Source: an uncultured Marinobacterium sp.
GTDB taxonomy: Bacteria; Pseudomonadota; Gammaproteobacteria; Pseudomonadales; Balneatricaceae
Assembly (NCBI GenBank): GCA_947501565.1
Contig: CANMWJ010000002.1
Span: 284,016-348,015 of the forward strand
DNA length: 64,000 nt
Direction: 5' to 3'
The notes under the pieces were generated by a model. It was not told the origin of the DNA and made no database searches. It worked only from the letters and a program-made list of their open reading frames with translations. Below are positions 15,926 to 25,673 of the stretch, piece after piece. The translations under genes and the position numbers were made by a program. The first letter of the stretch is position 1; every line of letters starts with the position of its first letter.

Positions 15926-16948
15926 ATGTCTGATAATCATTGGGACGAGCGCGAATCGCCAGAGAACCCTGGGACTCAGGCGTTAGACAAGGTGAAGAAA
16001 AACGCGGACGGCAAAGAGTGGCGTTTGCTGGAGCGTTTGGTCGACGGCTTGTACGTAGAGCAGCGTCGCGCGCGCAGGTGGGGGATTGTATTTAAGTCTC
16101 TGACCTTTGTTTATCTGTTTGCACTGCTCGGTTTCGCTATCTTTGGCGGTTCCCTGAATTCAGAGGGTGATGAGCCAGAGCTGCACACTGCTGTTATTGA
16201 TATTCAGGGGCCGATTGCTGCGACGGAAGAGGCGAGCGCTGACAATATTATCTGGGCGTTGCGCAGGGCCTTTGAAGCAGAGCAGTCAAAAGCTGTGATC
16301 ATGCGTATCAATAGTCCGGGCGGTAGTCCGGTTCAGTCTGGTTATATCTTCGATGAAGTGAAGCGTCTGCGAGCGCTCCATCCTGATAAAAAAGCTTACG
16401 CGGTTATCACCGATATAGGTGCGTCTGGTGCTTATTATATCGCTGCAGCTGCGGATGAGGTGTACGGCGATAAAGCGAGTCTGGTTGGTTCTATCGGTGT
16501 CGTGGCCAGTGGCTTTGGTTTTGTAGATCTGATGGAAAAGCTTGGTGTTGAGCGTCGCCTTTACACTGCCGGTGATCACAAGGCGTTTCTTGATCCGTTC
16601 AGTCCGCGAGATGATCAAGAGTCGAAACTCTGGCAAAACGTGCTTGATACTACGCACCGACAGTTCATCGAACAGGTGCAGCGTGGTCGAGGCGAGCGTC
16701 TGAAACAGGATGAGTCTCTGTTTAGTGGGTTGGTTTGGACTGGCGAGCAAGCGGTCGAACTGGGTCTGTTGGATGGTCTGGCCAGCAGCAGCTACGTCGC
16801 GCGTGAGATTGTCGGCGTTGAAGAGATGGTAGATTACAGTGCCCAGCCTAAATTGTGGGAGCGACTGTTGGACCGCGTTAGCGTTACCTTTGCTAAGACA
16901 ATCAGTGCTGAGATGGGATTGAATGGCAGTCCTGTTCAGCTGCGCTAA
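15926..16948 (+). CDS. sppA: signal peptide peptidase SppA, short single-domain form
   Basis: Membrane-anchored S49 serine peptidase of 340 residues that degrades leftover signal peptides. A transmembrane helix at about 57-75 (IVFKSLTFVYLFALLGFAIFG as two runs) is followed by the periplasmic catalytic domain. The nucleophile Ser is in DIGASGAYYIAAAAD and the general-base Lys in AGDHKAFLDPF. At this length it is the single-domain form, half the size of E. coli SppA. The ATG at 15926 has AAGGA seven bases upstream; the in-frame ATG at 15920 sits too close to it. A strong terminator follows. Confidence 0.92.
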   Translation: MSDNHWDERESPENPGTQALDKVKKNADGKEWRLLERLVDGLYVEQRRARRWGIVFKSLTFVYLFALLGFAIFGGSLNSEGDEPELHTAVIDIQGPIAATEEASADNIIWALRRAFEAEQSKAVIMRINSPGGSPVQSGYIFDEVKRLRALHPDKKAYAVITDIGASGAYYIAAAADEVYGDKASLVGSIGVVASGFGFVDLMEKLGVERRLYTAGDHKAFLDPFSPRDDQESKLWQNVLDTTHRQFIEQVQRGRGERLKQDESLFSGLVWTGEQAVELGLLDGLASSSYVAREIVGVEEMVDYSAQPKLWERLLDRVSVTFAKTISAEMGLNGSPVQLR

Positions 16949-16996
16949 GGTCGGATGAGCTTGGTCTGATCAGCGGATATCACATCAAAGTTAGAT

Positions 16997-17020
16997 AAAG
17001 GAGGCATCGGCCTCCTTTTC
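16997..17020 (+). terminator. terminator after sppA
   Basis: AAAGGAGGC (16997-17005), a four-base loop, then GCCTCCTTTT-type mirror ending 17018 with further T. Nine-bp stem. Confidence 0.88.
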
Positions 17021-17132
17021 TATTTATTACTAATTCCAAAAATGGAACCTTGCTTTCCAATCTGTCCAATTTTGATAAGAAGTGCCTCCCTTTATACTGG
17101 TTCTCAGTAAACAGAAAGCAGGGGGGGTAGCA

Positions 17133-17720
17133 ATGAATACAGCACCAGAAAACCGGGAGATCGCAGAACCGATTACGGTAGTAATCTCACGTCGGGTTAA
17201 AAGTGGGCACGAGGATGCGTTCGAAGCGCTCAGTACTAAAATGACCGAGGCGGCGGCATCTTTTCCAGGTTATATGGGTACCAATCTGTTTCGGCCGACG
17301 TCTGCGGCTGATCCGGAATATCGTATTATTTTCAAATTCCGTTCTCAGGAAGACCTGCAGCGCTGGCAACTGTCATCAGAGCGGGAGGCGGCGCTACAAG
17401 AGATTGAAGTCTTGCTGGATGCGCCGAGTAAAGTAGAGGTGATGCCGGGGCTGGTTACCTGGTTTTCACTGCCGGGTCAGAATCCGGTACAGCCGCCGCC
17501 TAAATATAAGATGACGATCGTAAGCTGGTTGGCGCTGTTTCCGACCGTCACACTTATCTTCTGGCTGTTCGGTCCGCTGCTTGAGCCAGTGCCTTTGGTG
17601 CTGAGAACCCTGATCGTTACGGCGGTGGTTATGCTTTTGATGAGCTACGTACTGATGCCCCGATTCACGCGGTGGTTTGCCTTTTGGCTCTTTCCGCGCG
17701 AAAAGCGAGACATCCGTTAG
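17133..17720 (+). CDS. ABM-fold (antibiotic biosynthesis monooxygenase-like) domain membrane protein
   Basis: A 195-residue protein. Residues about 15-105 form a dimeric alpha/beta-barrel of the ABM/YgiN type (ITVVISRRVKSGHEDAFEALS, then FPGYMGTNLFRP and YRIIFKFRSQEDLQRW). After a Pro-rich linker come two predicted membrane helices, about 125-150 and 155-178, ending in a basic tail FPREKRDIR. This domain plus C-terminal membrane pair recurs in proteobacteria, but the role is unknown. The ATG at 17133 follows a GGGGGG run. Its stop is immediately adjacent to the stop of convergent yceF. Confidence 0.8.
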   Translation: MNTAPENREIAEPITVVISRRVKSGHEDAFEALSTKMTEAAASFPGYMGTNLFRPTSAADPEYRIIFKFRSQEDLQRWQLSSEREAALQEIEVLLDAPSKVEVMPGLVTWFSLPGQNPVQPPPKYKMTIVSWLALFPTVTLIFWLFGPLLEPVPLVLRTLIVTAVVMLLMSYVLMPRFTRWFAFWLFPREKRDIR

Positions 17721-18299
17721 TCAGATCACTGTAATCTCTTCATTCTCAAGCATGCGAATCAGGCGGATAAGCGGCAGTCCGATCAGTGTATTAGGATCTT
17801 CGCCCTCAAGGCGTTCAAAAAGCGCGATGCCAAGTCCCTCAGATTTGAAGCTCCCAGCGCAGTTGAGCGGTGATTCAGCGGCGACGTAATTTCTGATCAT
17901 GGAATCGCTCAGCTCGCGAAAGTGAACATGAAAAGGTACGACTTCGCTCTGGGTGTTGCCATTCTGGCTGTTGAGGAGTGTAAGGCCGGTATAAAATGTG
18001 ATTTTGTTACCGGATGCTGCGCGTAGCTGTTCAAACGCTTTTTCTGGTGTGTGGGGTTTGCCGACAATCTTTCCATCAATTACAGCTACCTGATCTGAAC
18101 CGATGATCAGTGCGTCGGGATATCGCTCTGCTACTGCCTGGGCTTTATTTACTGACAAGCGTTCAACAAGTGCTTGAGGTCGCTCGTTAGCTAGTGGGGT
18201 TTCATCAATATCAGGTGATGAGTGTGAATATTGCAAATTTAGCTTATCAAGCAGTTCACGCCTGAAGGGTGAGCTTGATGCCAGTACGAGAGTCTGCAT
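17721..18299 (-). CDS. yceF: Maf/YceF nucleotide pyrophosphatase
   Basis: Maf-family pyrophosphatase of 192 residues, which hydrolyses non-canonical nucleotides. The YceF subgroup prefers 7-methyl-GTP. Motifs are [12 protein letters not shown] (residues 6-17), the region SPDIDETP, then [21 protein letters not shown], and [12 protein letters not shown]. The position back to back with yceD-rpmF-plsX is the conserved neighbourhood of yceF in gammaproteobacteria. The ATG is at 18299. Confidence 0.93.
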   Translation of the reverse strand: MQTLVLASSSPFRRELLDKLNLQYSHSSPDIDETPLANERPQALVERLSVNKAQAVAERYPDALIIGSDQVAVIDGKIVGKPHTPEKAFEQLRAASGNKITFYTGLTLLNSQNGNTQSEVVPFHVHFRELSDSMIRNYVAAESPLNCAGSFKSEGLGIALFERLEGEDPNTLIGLPLIRLIRMLENEEITVI

Positions 18300-18422
18300 A
18301 GGGTGAGTTGGGCCTTTCTGGATAAGATATTGAATCGGATTAGAATATTAGCGGTTTTATCCTACATTTAAAGCACTTAAGGCTTTGACAGACGGACATT
18401 TGGTCCCTAGAATTGCGCGCTT

Positions 18423-18944
18423 ATGTCGTACAGACCATTACCAAAAAAAGTTGACCCGCGTAAGCTTGCTGAGCGGGGAGTGCGGATTGAAGGTTTAATC
18501 ACGCCGAGTGAACTGCCTAGACTGGCCTCTCTTCTGGTTAATGAAGAGGGTAGTCTGAAGGTTGAGTTGGACTTCGGTGTTGATGAACAGCGATTCCGCA
18601 CCGTTACAGGCAGTGCAGAAGGTCATGTATATATGACCTGCCAGCGTTGTCTCGAACCGGTGGAAGTCGCAGCAGAAGCACACTTCAACCTGGCGGTAAC
18701 CCTGACCGAGGAACAGGTCAAACAGTTACCGCGTATCTACGATCCTCTTTTATTAGAGGAGGAAGAGGTGGAGTTGCGGAGCATGATAGAAGAGGAGCTG
18801 ATATTAAGCTTACCTCCGTTTGCTTATCATGATGACTGCAGTGTTCAGACTTCATTTGGTGAAGAAGAGACGGCGCAAGACACCGATAAACCGAACCCAT
18901 TTAGTGTATTGGCCCAATTAAAGGCCGATAAGAATTCGAACTAG
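18423..18944 (+). CDS. yceD: YceD / DUF177, 23S rRNA accumulation protein
   Basis: A 173-residue protein of the YceD family, needed for normal 23S rRNA levels and expressed together with L32. Typical features are the segment MTCQRCLEPVEV with a CxxC, the acidic stretch LLLEEEEVELRSMIEEELILSLP (two parts), and a late Cys in HDDC, together a possible metal site. It lies 13 bases before rpmF. The upstream 120 bases to yceF must hold the promoter of the whole yceD-fab block; TTGACA at about 18386 is a -35 candidate. Confidence 0.93.
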   Translation: MSYRPLPKKVDPRKLAERGVRIEGLITPSELPRLASLLVNEEGSLKVELDFGVDEQRFRTVTGSAEGHVYMTCQRCLEPVEVAAEAHFNLAVTLTEEQVKQLPRIYDPLLLEEEEVELRSMIEEELILSLPPFAYHDDCSVQTSFGEEETAQDTDKPNPFSVLAQLKADKNSN

Positions 18945-18957
18945 GAGCTATTGAATC

Positions 18958-19140
18958 ATGGCAGTTCAGAAGAGCAAAAAGTCCCGTTCCATGCGCGGTA
19001 TGCGTCGTTCCCACGATGCTCTGAGCGGACCAACTCTGTCTGTTGACGCGACTACTGGTGAAACTCACCGTCGTCACCACGTATCCGCAGACGGTTTCTA
19101 CCGTGGTCAGCAGGTAGTTAACAAGCAGGGCGACGAATAA
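18958..19140 (+). CDS. rpmF: 50S ribosomal protein L32
   Basis: A 60-residue protein, [20 protein letters not shown] at the N-terminus and [15 protein letters not shown] near the C-terminus, which is the full L32. It is of the zinc-free type, with no cysteine. A good AGGAG lies six to seven bases before the ATG. plsX begins two bases after its stop. Confidence 0.98.
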   Translation: MAVQKSKKSRSMRGMRRSHDALSGPTLSVDATTGETHRRHHVSADGFYRGQQVVNKQGDE

Positions 19141-19142
19141 GC

Positions 19143-20159
19143 TTGTCAGACTACTTCACCATTGCAGTTGATGCGATGGGCGGGGACTTCGGTCCCCGCG
19201 TCACTGTTCCTGCCAGTATCAGTGCGTTAGCGCACAATCCCCACCTGACCATCAACCTTGTTGGTCACCAGAACGAAATCTCTCCTTATATCCGTAAGCT
19301 CAACTCCGACGTTGCGAACCGTCTTGAGATTATTCACGCCGATACATTTATTGGTATGGATGAAAAACCGTCGATGGCATTGCGTCACGGTAAAGGTTCC
19401 TCTATGCGTATTGCGCTGGAGCGTGTGGCGGCGGGTCAGTGCGATGCCTGTGTCAGTGCTGGGAATACCGGAGCACTGATGGTCCTGGGCCGTTCTGTGT
19501 TGAAAACGCTTCCGGGTATCGACCGTCCAGCTATTATCTCTGCTGTCCCGACAACGCGGGGCGATTCCTATATGTTGGATTTGGGCGCTAACGTCAGTTG
19601 CAGTGCTGAGCATCTGTTGCAGTTTGCGATTATGGGGTCGGTGATGGCGCAGGCGGTGGATCAGATACCGGAGCCGAAAGTCGGCTTGCTCAACGTGGGG
19701 CAGGAAGAGATTAAAGGTAATGAGCAGGTTAAACTTGCATCGCGTTTAATCTCTGAACACGGTGAACTCAACTACATCGGCTATGTCGAAGGTGACGATA
19801 TTTTCACCGGGCGTGCGGATGTGGTCGTCTGTGATGGGTTTGTTGGCAATATCGCGCTGAAAGGTAGCGAGGGGTTGGCAAACCTGATCAGGCATAAAGT
19901 GCGTACCAGCTTTAATCGAGGGATCTATCGTCGTTTTTTGGGGTTGTTGGCCAAGCCGGTTCTGGCTGAGCTGAATCGCCAGATGGATCCAAATCGTCGA
20001 AATGGTGCAAGTCTGCTGGGGCTTCAGGGTATCGTTGTAAAAAGCCACGGCAGTGCGGATAAAAAGTGCTTTGGTTATGCGCTCGAGAGGGCGATTGCCG
20101 AGGTAGAAATGGATCTCCCGAGTCGCATCAGTTGTCATATAGAGCGGCAGTTAAGCTGA
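19143..20159 (+). CDS. plsX: phosphate acyltransferase PlsX
   Basis: Makes acyl-phosphate from acyl-ACP, feeding PlsY for phosphatidic acid synthesis; peripheral membrane enzyme. The 338 residues begin MSDYFTIAVDAMGGDFGP, with VSAGNTGALM, DRPAIISAVPT, LLNVGQEEIKGNEQ and DVVVCDGFVGNIALKGSEG as family signatures. The start is TTG at 19143, two bases after rpmF, because no ATG precedes the first motif. Translation is probably coupled to rpmF. fabH, which follows plsX in E. coli, is absent here and fabD comes next. Confidence 0.95.
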   Translation: MSDYFTIAVDAMGGDFGPRVTVPASISALAHNPHLTINLVGHQNEISPYIRKLNSDVANRLEIIHADTFIGMDEKPSMALRHGKGSSMRIALERVAAGQCDACVSAGNTGALMVLGRSVLKTLPGIDRPAIISAVPTTRGDSYMLDLGANVSCSAEHLLQFAIMGSVMAQAVDQIPEPKVGLLNVGQEEIKGNEQVKLASRLISEHGELNYIGYVEGDDIFTGRADVVVCDGFVGNIALKGSEGLANLIRHKVRTSFNRGIYRRFLGLLAKPVLAELNRQMDPNRRNGASLLGLQGIVVKSHGSADKKCFGYALERAIAEVEMDLPSRISCHIERQLS

Positions 20160-20259
20160 TGCCAGGTCACGCGGTTTTAATTAACTGCGAATACTGTACA
20201 CTACGGGCAGATTAGACCTTTTTATTAGGTTAAGGATTAGTGGAGTTAAAGAGGAAACC

Positions 20260-21192
20260 ATGTCTCAATCTCTAGCATTTGTTTTCCCCGGACAGGGTTC
20301 CCAGCAGGTTGGTATGCTGGCGGAGTTGGCGGAGTCCAATCCGATTATCGAAGCAACTTTTGCAGAAGCATCTGAGGTTCTGGGTTATGACCTTTGGGCG
20401 CTGGTGCAGAACGGTCCGGCAGAAGACCTGAACCAGACAGATAAAACCCAGCCAGCGCTGCTGACTGCAGGTGTTGCACTGTGGCGCATGTGGCAGGAGA
20501 AAGGTGGTGAAGCGCCATCTATCATGGCGGGTCACAGCCTGGGTGAATACACTGCGTTGGTTTGTGCAGGTGCGATTGAATTTGCTGATGGTGTAAACCT
20601 GGTTAAGCTGCGTGGCGAATTTATGCAGCAGGCAGTTCCAGCAGGTACTGGCGCTATGGCAGCAATTCTGGGTCTGGCTGACGATGCAATCGAGGCAGCG
20701 TGCGAATCTGCAGCTGAAGGTGCGGTCGTTTCTCCGGTGAACTACAACTGCCCGGGCCAGATCGTTATTGCTGGTGAGAAAGAAGCGGTTGAGCGTGCAA
20801 TTGTTGCGTGTAAAGAAGCAGGCGCTAAGCGTGCTGTTCCTCTGCCGGTAAGTGTTCCTTCCCATTGTGCACTGATGAAGCCTGCAGCTGAGAAGATGGC
20901 TGGCGAGCTGGCTAAGATCGACGTTAAGCTGCCCGCTATCCCTGTGATGCAGAACGTCTCCGCCAGTGTGCCTGCAAACGTAGAAGAGCTGAAAGACAAT
21001 CTGCTGGCACAGCTTTACAGCCCGGTGCTCTGGACTAAGAGTGTTCAGGCGATGGTAGAGCAGGGTGTGGAATCCACCGTTGAGTGTGGTCCAGGTAAAG
21101 TGCTGTCCGGCCTGAATAAGAAAGTACACAAGCCGCTCGCAGTAGCAGCTATTAACGAACCTGCAGGCCTGGACAAGGCCCTCGGTCAGTAA
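20260..21192 (+). CDS. fabD: malonyl-CoA:ACP transacylase
   Basis: Transfers malonyl from CoA to ACP. The 310 residues include FVFPGQGSQQVGML, the nucleophile elbow AGHSLGEYTA with Ser93, Gln in the first motif, Arg in the LRGEFMQQA segment and His202 in VPSHCALM. AAAGAGGAAA precedes the ATG. The 100 bases after plsX contain no clear terminator, so fabD is probably in the same transcript with possible internal promotion. Confidence 0.97.
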   Translation: MSQSLAFVFPGQGSQQVGMLAELAESNPIIEATFAEASEVLGYDLWALVQNGPAEDLNQTDKTQPALLTAGVALWRMWQEKGGEAPSIMAGHSLGEYTALVCAGAIEFADGVNLVKLRGEFMQQAVPAGTGAMAAILGLADDAIEAACESAAEGAVVSPVNYNCPGQIVIAGEKEAVERAIVACKEAGAKRAVPLPVSVPSHCALMKPAAEKMAGELAKIDVKLPAIPVMQNVSASVPANVEELKDNLLAQLYSPVLWTKSVQAMVEQGVESTVECGPGKVLSGLNKKVHKPLAVAAINEPAGLDKALGQ

Positions 21193-21215
21193 ATTCCGGA
21201 GCAAGGAACTTAGTA

Positions 21216-21959
21216 ATGAGCATTGAAGGTAAAGTTGCGCTGGTAACCGGCGCTACCCGAGGTATTGGTAAGGCGATCGCTAAGGAGTTGGGTCGTCAGG
21301 GTGCAGTTGTCGTAGGTACTGCAACCAGCGATAACGGTGCTGCAACTATCTCCGAATACCTGGCAGAAGAGGGTATTAAAGGTACCGGTCTGGTACTGGA
21401 CGTTGCTTCCGCTGAATCTGTTGAAGCGGTTCTGAAGACCGTGCAAGGCGATTTTGGCGCTATCGAGATCCTGGTAAACAACGCTGGTATCACCCGCGAT
21501 AACATCATGATGCGTATGAAGGAAGATGAGTGGGATGCGGTGATGAACACCAACCTGAACTCTGTTTTCCGTCTGGTTAAAGGTTGCTTGCGTGGCATGA
21601 CTAAGGCACGTTGGGGCCGTATCATCAGCGTCAGCTCTGTTGTTGCATCTATGGGTAACGCAGGTCAGGCAAACTATGCTGCTGCTAAATCCGGTATGGA
21701 AGGTTTTACCCGTGCGCTGGCGCGTGAGGTAGGCTCCCGTAATATCGCAGTGAACTGCGTTGCTCCTGGCTTTATCGATACCGATATGACCAGCGGCCTG
21801 GCTGATGAGCACAAAGAAAAACTGCAGTCCCAGATTCCGATGAATCGTCTGGGTCAGCCGGAAGAGATCGCGGCGGTTGTAGGCTTCCTGGCAAGCCAGG
21901 GTGGTGGTTACGTGACCGGTGAAACGATCCACGTCAACGGCGGCATGTATATGGGCTGA
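21216..21959 (+). CDS. fabG: 3-oxoacyl-ACP reductase
   Basis: NADPH-dependent SDR of 247 residues performing the first reduction of fatty acid elongation. Motifs are VTGATRGIGKAIA, NNAGITRDNIMMRM, the catalytic Ser in ISVSSVVASMGNAGQ, and NYAAAKSG (YxxxK). The end HVNGGMYMG is diagnostic of FabG. GGAGCAAGGAAC precedes the ATG, 23 bases after fabD. Confidence 0.97.
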   Translation: MSIEGKVALVTGATRGIGKAIAKELGRQGAVVVGTATSDNGAATISEYLAEEGIKGTGLVLDVASAESVEAVLKTVQGDFGAIEILVNNAGITRDNIMMRMKEDEWDAVMNTNLNSVFRLVKGCLRGMTKARWGRIISVSSVVASMGNAGQANYAAAKSGMEGFTRALAREVGSRNIAVNCVAPGFIDTDMTSGLADEHKEKLQSQIPMNRLGQPEEIAAVVGFLASQGGGYVTGETIHVNGGMYMG

Positions 21960-22033
21960 TTAGGCACAACTAGTCATTGTTTTTTTTCGCTAATTGTTGA
22001 TAATGTGCCGTCAGCTAACAAGTAAAAATTACC

Positions 22034-22061
22034 GCTGACATGCTGCTTGAAGTATGTCAGC
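22034..22061 (+). other. hairpin between fabG and acpP
   Basis: GCTGACAT (22034-22041) and ATGTCAGC (22054-22061) form an 8-bp stem with a 12-base loop. No strong T-run follows, so it may set the relative amounts of fabG and acpP mRNA by processing or attenuation. acpP normally needs far higher expression. Confidence 0.45.
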
Positions 22062-22126
22062 ATTCTTAAGTATTCCGAGTCACATCTGTGTAGGTGTGAT
22101 GTGTTGATAAGAAGATAGGAAGAGTT

Positions 22127-22357
22127 ATGAGCATTGAAGAGCGCGTAAAGAAAATCATCGCTGAACAGCTGGGTGTTAAAGAAGAAGAAGTTGTAAACTC
22201 TGCATCTTTCGTAGAAGATCTGGGTGCTGACTCTCTGGACACTGTTGAGCTGGTGATGGCTCTGGAAGAGGAATTCGAAACCGAAATCCCTGACGAAGAA
22301 GCTGAAAAAATCACTACCGTTCAGCTGGCAATCGATTACGTTAACGCTAACCAGTAA
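22127..22357 (+). CDS. acpP: acyl carrier protein
   Basis: A 76-residue acidic helical carrier protein. Ser36 in the [10 protein letters not shown] motif carries the phosphopantetheine arm. The helix II recognition surface ([17 protein letters not shown]) and the ending [13 protein letters not shown] are standard. GGAAGAG precedes the ATG. The 167-base gap after fabG and the strong terminator after it suggest its own abundant short mRNA as well as read-through. Confidence 0.98.
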   Translation: MSIEERVKKIIAEQLGVKEEEVVNSASFVEDLGADSLDTVELVMALEEEFETEIPDEEAEKITTVQLAIDYVNANQ

Positions 22358-22380
22358 TCGATCTCAGTCTCGAATACCCG

Positions 22381-22420
22381 AAAAGCCGCATCTATCGTTG
22401 CATAGTGCGGCTTTTCTTTT
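22381..22420 (+). terminator. terminator after acpP
   Basis: AAAAGCCGCA (22381-22390) pairs with TGCGGCTTTT (22406-22415), then CTTTT. Inner CTAT/ATAG extends the stem. Confidence 0.88.
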
Positions 22421-22451
22421 ATCTGAAGGTTTGTAGCGTGGGAGGATCATG

Positions 22452-23690
22452 ATGTCACGCAGGCGAGTGGTGGTTACCGGATTGGGGATGTTGACCCCGG
22501 TGGGTAACACAGTCCAGGAAACCTGGGAAAACATCTTGGCAGGTAAAAGCGGCGCAGCCAATATTGAGCATTTTGATGCTTCCGGCTTTGCGACGCAGTT
22601 CTCGGCATCTGTAAAAGAGTTTGATGTCAGTGAATATATGAGCGCGAAGGAAGCGCGCAAGATGGATCTGTTCATTCAGTACGGTATGGCGGCTGCAATA
22701 CAGGCGGTTAATGATGCCAAGCTGGAGGTTACAGAACAGAACGCACCTCGTATCGGCTGCGCAATCGGGTCTGGCATTGGCGGTTTGCCAATGATTGAAA
22801 AAAACTGCGAGCTGCTTGGAAAAAGCGGGCCGCGGCGAATCTCTCCTTTCTTTGTTCCGGGCAGTATCATCAATATGATCGCCGGGAACCTGGCGATTAA
22901 GTACGGCTTTAAGGGCCCGAATATCGCAATTACAACAGCGTGTACGACCGGTACCCATAATATCGGTCAGGCGATGCGTATGATTCAGTACGGCGATGCC
23001 GATGTTATGCTGGCAGGCGGTTCTGAAATGGCAACCACGCCTCTGGGTATTGGCGGTTTCTCTGCAGCGCGCGCACTTTCCACCCGTAACGACGATCCAC
23101 AAGCGGCTAGCCGCCCTTGGGACCGGGACCGCGATGGCTTTGTGCTGGGTGATGGTGCTGGCATTCTGGTGCTGGAAGAGTATGAACACGCGAAAGCACG
23201 TGGCGCGGATATCTACTGTGAGCTGGCCGGATTTGGCATGAGCGACGACGCGTTCCATATGACGGCACCGCCGGAAACCGGTGAAGGTGCTGCGTTGTCC
23301 ATGCAGAATGCAATACAGGATGCACAGCTTAACGGTGAAGATGTGCAGTATATCAATGCGCATGGTACCTCCACACCAGCGGGTGATATCGCGGAGTCGA
23401 ATGCAGCGAAACGCGTATTGGGCTCGGCGGCTAGCGATGTACGCATGAGCTCCACCAAGTCGATGATTGGGCATTTGCTGGGTGCAGCAGGCGCAGTAGA
23501 AGCGATCTTCTGTACGCTGGCGCTGCGTGACCAGGTTGCACCACCAACCATCAACCTGGATAACCCATCAGAGGGTTGTGATCTGAATTACGTGGCTCAT
23601 CAGCCTCAGGAAGCAGCTATAGGTGCTGCTTTGTCAAACTCATTCGGATTTGGCGGCACCAACGGCACCCTGGTGTTCAAAACTCTTTGA
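22452..23690 (+). CDS. fabF: 3-oxoacyl-ACP synthase II
   Basis: Condensing enzyme of 412 residues. The Cys-His-His set is visible: TACTTGTHN (nucleophile Cys), [12 protein letters not shown] and [14 protein letters not shown]. The end [14 protein letters not shown] is typical. Two adjacent ATG codons exist; I use the second at 22452, six bases after GGAGG, since the first at 22449 is only three bases away. It is followed by a terminator. Confidence 0.97.
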   Translation: MSRRRVVVTGLGMLTPVGNTVQETWENILAGKSGAANIEHFDASGFATQFSASVKEFDVSEYMSAKEARKMDLFIQYGMAAAIQAVNDAKLEVTEQNAPRIGCAIGSGIGGLPMIEKNCELLGKSGPRRISPFFVPGSIINMIAGNLAIKYGFKGPNIAITTACTTGTHNIGQAMRMIQYGDADVMLAGGSEMATTPLGIGGFSAARALSTRNDDPQAASRPWDRDRDGFVLGDGAGILVLEEYEHAKARGADIYCELAGFGMSDDAFHMTAPPETGEGAALSMQNAIQDAQLNGEDVQYINAHGTSTPAGDIAESNAAKRVLGSAASDVRMSSTKSMIGHLLGAAGAVEAIFCTLALRDQVAPPTINLDNPSEGCDLNYVAHQPQEAAIGAALSNSFGFGGTNGTLVFKTL

Positions 23691-23705
23691 TCCATTCCTG
23701 TATCA

Positions 23706-23732
23706 CAGGGAGCCTATATGCTCCCTGTTTTT
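23706..23732 (+). terminator. terminator after fabF
   Basis: CAGGGAGC (23706-23713) and GCTCCCTG (23720-23727) with a six-base loop, then TTTTTA. Confidence 0.85.
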
Positions 23733-23815
23733 ACTCCGCGCTTAGTAAAGACTTTCCATTTAATTCAGTAGGTTAAGATGGTAACTTGGACATGAATAGA
23801 GGTTCAGGTGCAGCT

Positions 23816-24634
23816 ATGAGTGTGACGTGCTGGGTAAATGGTTTAGTGCAGAGTGCGGTGGATGTTCGTGATCGGGGGCTTGCCTACGGTGACGGACTGT
23901 TCGAAACCATCAAAGTATTAGACGGCCGCGCGCTTTTATTAGATCGCCATATCTTGCGTATGCGCGAAGGTGCGCATCGTCTGGCCTTACCTGATGATGC
24001 AATCGATCTGTTGCTTGATGAGCTGGACGTGATCGTCTTGCCTGATGCGGGCGTACTGAAGCTTGTTGTTACACGGGGTGCAGGTGGTCGGGGATACGCA
24101 ATATCTGAAGACCTTCAGCCCCGGCGTATCATAATGTTGTCGGCACTGCCTGATTTTGGGGCAGCTGCCGAACAAGGTATTAAAAGCCGTATCTGTGACC
24201 TGCGCTTAGGTTTGAATCCTGCTTTGGCAGGCATTAAACACCTTAACCGCCTGGAACAGGTGATGGCCCGCAACGAATGGAGTGATCCCGCAATTCGTGA
24301 AGGCATTGTGCTGGATTATGAGGGTTACGTCGCGGAAGGCACTATGAGTAACGTTTTCTGGGTGAAAGACGGTGCGCTTTACACGCCAGAGCTGTCTCGT
24401 TGCGGAGTCAGGGGGATCGCACGTAACTTGTTGCTGGAGCGGTTAGCAGAGCAGACTATCCCTGTTTTCGAAGGTAACTATACGCCTGATCAGTTGTTTA
24501 CTGCTGATGAGGTGTTTGTGAGTAACAGCCTTATCGACGTGTGGCCTGTTACCCAACTTGGTACCCATCTATTTGAAGTTGGTCCGGTGACTCGCCTGGC
24601 CCAAGAGCTGCTTGAACAGGAGTATAAAGTTTGA
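23816..24634 (+). CDS. pabC: aminodeoxychorismate lyase
   Basis: PLP enzyme of fold type IV, releasing pyruvate from aminodeoxychorismate to give p-aminobenzoate for folate. The 272 residues contain DRGLAYGDGLFETIKV, the PLP lysine in AGIKHLNRLEQV, and EGTMSNVFWV. The ATG at 23816 follows AGGTGCAGCT; upstream in-frame ATG 23792 and TTG 23786 lack better sites. It overlaps the mltG start by four bases, so the two are coupled as in many gammaproteobacteria (pabC-mltG-tmk-holB). Confidence 0.93.
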   Translation: MSVTCWVNGLVQSAVDVRDRGLAYGDGLFETIKVLDGRALLLDRHILRMREGAHRLALPDDAIDLLLDELDVIVLPDAGVLKLVVTRGAGGRGYAISEDLQPRRIIMLSALPDFGAAAEQGIKSRICDLRLGLNPALAGIKHLNRLEQVMARNEWSDPAIREGIVLDYEGYVAEGTMSNVFWVKDGALYTPELSRCGVRGIARNLLLERLAEQTIPVFEGNYTPDQLFTADEVFVSNSLIDVWPVTQLGTHLFEVGPVTRLAQELLEQEYKV

Positions 24635-25656
24635 GACGCGTAATCATTGCGCTGTCTGTGGTTGCAGTCGGAGGACTTGGCGCTGCCGCAGTTGGTTGGC
24701 AGCAGTACCAGTCTTTTCTGAAAACCCCGCTGGATATCGATGGTTCCTACATCATGACCATCGAGAAAGGCAGCAACTATAGGAAGGTGCTAGCTAATCT
24801 GGTTCAGGACGGTGTGGTCAAATCTGATCTGATGTTGAAGCTGTACGGCCGTCACAGTGGCAAAGCGAGCAAAATCCGGGCAGGTGAGTACCTGGTGGAA
24901 GAGGGGGCAACTCCGGTCAGCCTTGTTGATCAGATGGTGAGTGGCAAGTCGATCCAATACAGCTTTACGATCATCGAAGGCAGTACTTACAAAGAACTGT
25001 TGAAACAGCTCGCCGCTGACAAGGTTCTTAAGCAGACCATTACCGATCTGGATCAGGCTGCCTTGCAGAAAGCGTTGTCCATCGATAAGCCTTCACTGGA
25101 AGGTCTGTTCCTCGCCGAAACATACAACTTTGAGCGCGGTGAAACCGATCTGGAACTGCTAAAGCGGGCGCATAAGCTGCTTAACAGCAAGCTGAATGAT
25201 GCTTGGGCAAAGCGTGACAAAAAGCTGCCGTATGCCTCCTCTTACGAAGCCTTAACCATGGCATCAATCGTGGAGAAGGAAACGGCGCGCCCGGATGAGC
25301 GCCCTGTTATTTCCGGTGTGTTTGTGCGGCGCCTGAATAAAGGCATGCGACTGCAGACTGATCCGACTGTTATCTACGGTATGGGTGACAGCTACAAGGG
25401 CAATATCCGTCGTGCCGATCTGCGCAGACCTACGCCCTACAACACTTACGTGATAAAAGGGCTTCCACCGACGCCAATTGCGATGGTCGGTGCCGAAGCG
25501 ATCAATGCTGCGTTGAATCCGGCTGCGGGCAAGTCGCTCTATTTTGTTGCTAAAGGGGACGGTAGTCACCAGTTCTCTAATACCCTGAAAGAGCACAACC
25601 GTGCGGTTCGTCAGTACCAGCTGAAACGCCGTAAAGACTATCGCTCTTCCCCATAG
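24631..25656 (+). CDS. mltG: endolytic murein transglycosylase MltG
   Basis: Inner-membrane YceG/MltG of 341 residues that cuts nascent glycan strands and acts as an elongation terminator. An N-terminal membrane helix (residues about 3-23) is followed by a LysM-like region ([18 protein letters not shown]) and the catalytic domain with [14 protein letters not shown], whose first Glu after Val is the expected catalytic residue. It also has [12 protein letters not shown] and [14 protein letters not shown]. The start is TTG overlapping the pabC stop. Confidence 0.94.
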   Translation: MRRVIIALSVVAVGGLGAAAVGWQQYQSFLKTPLDIDGSYIMTIEKGSNYRKVLANLVQDGVVKSDLMLKLYGRHSGKASKIRAGEYLVEEGATPVSLVDQMVSGKSIQYSFTIIEGSTYKELLKQLAADKVLKQTITDLDQAALQKALSIDKPSLEGLFLAETYNFERGETDLELLKRAHKLLNSKLNDAWAKRDKKLPYASSYEALTMASIVEKETARPDERPVISGVFVRRLNKGMRLQTDPTVIYGMGDSYKGNIRRADLRRPTPYNTYVIKGLPPTPIAMVGAEAINAALNPAAGKSLYFVAKGDGSHQFSNTLKEHNRAVRQYQLKRRKDYRSSP

Positions 25657-25673
25657 GTTTATCTAAACGTTAT

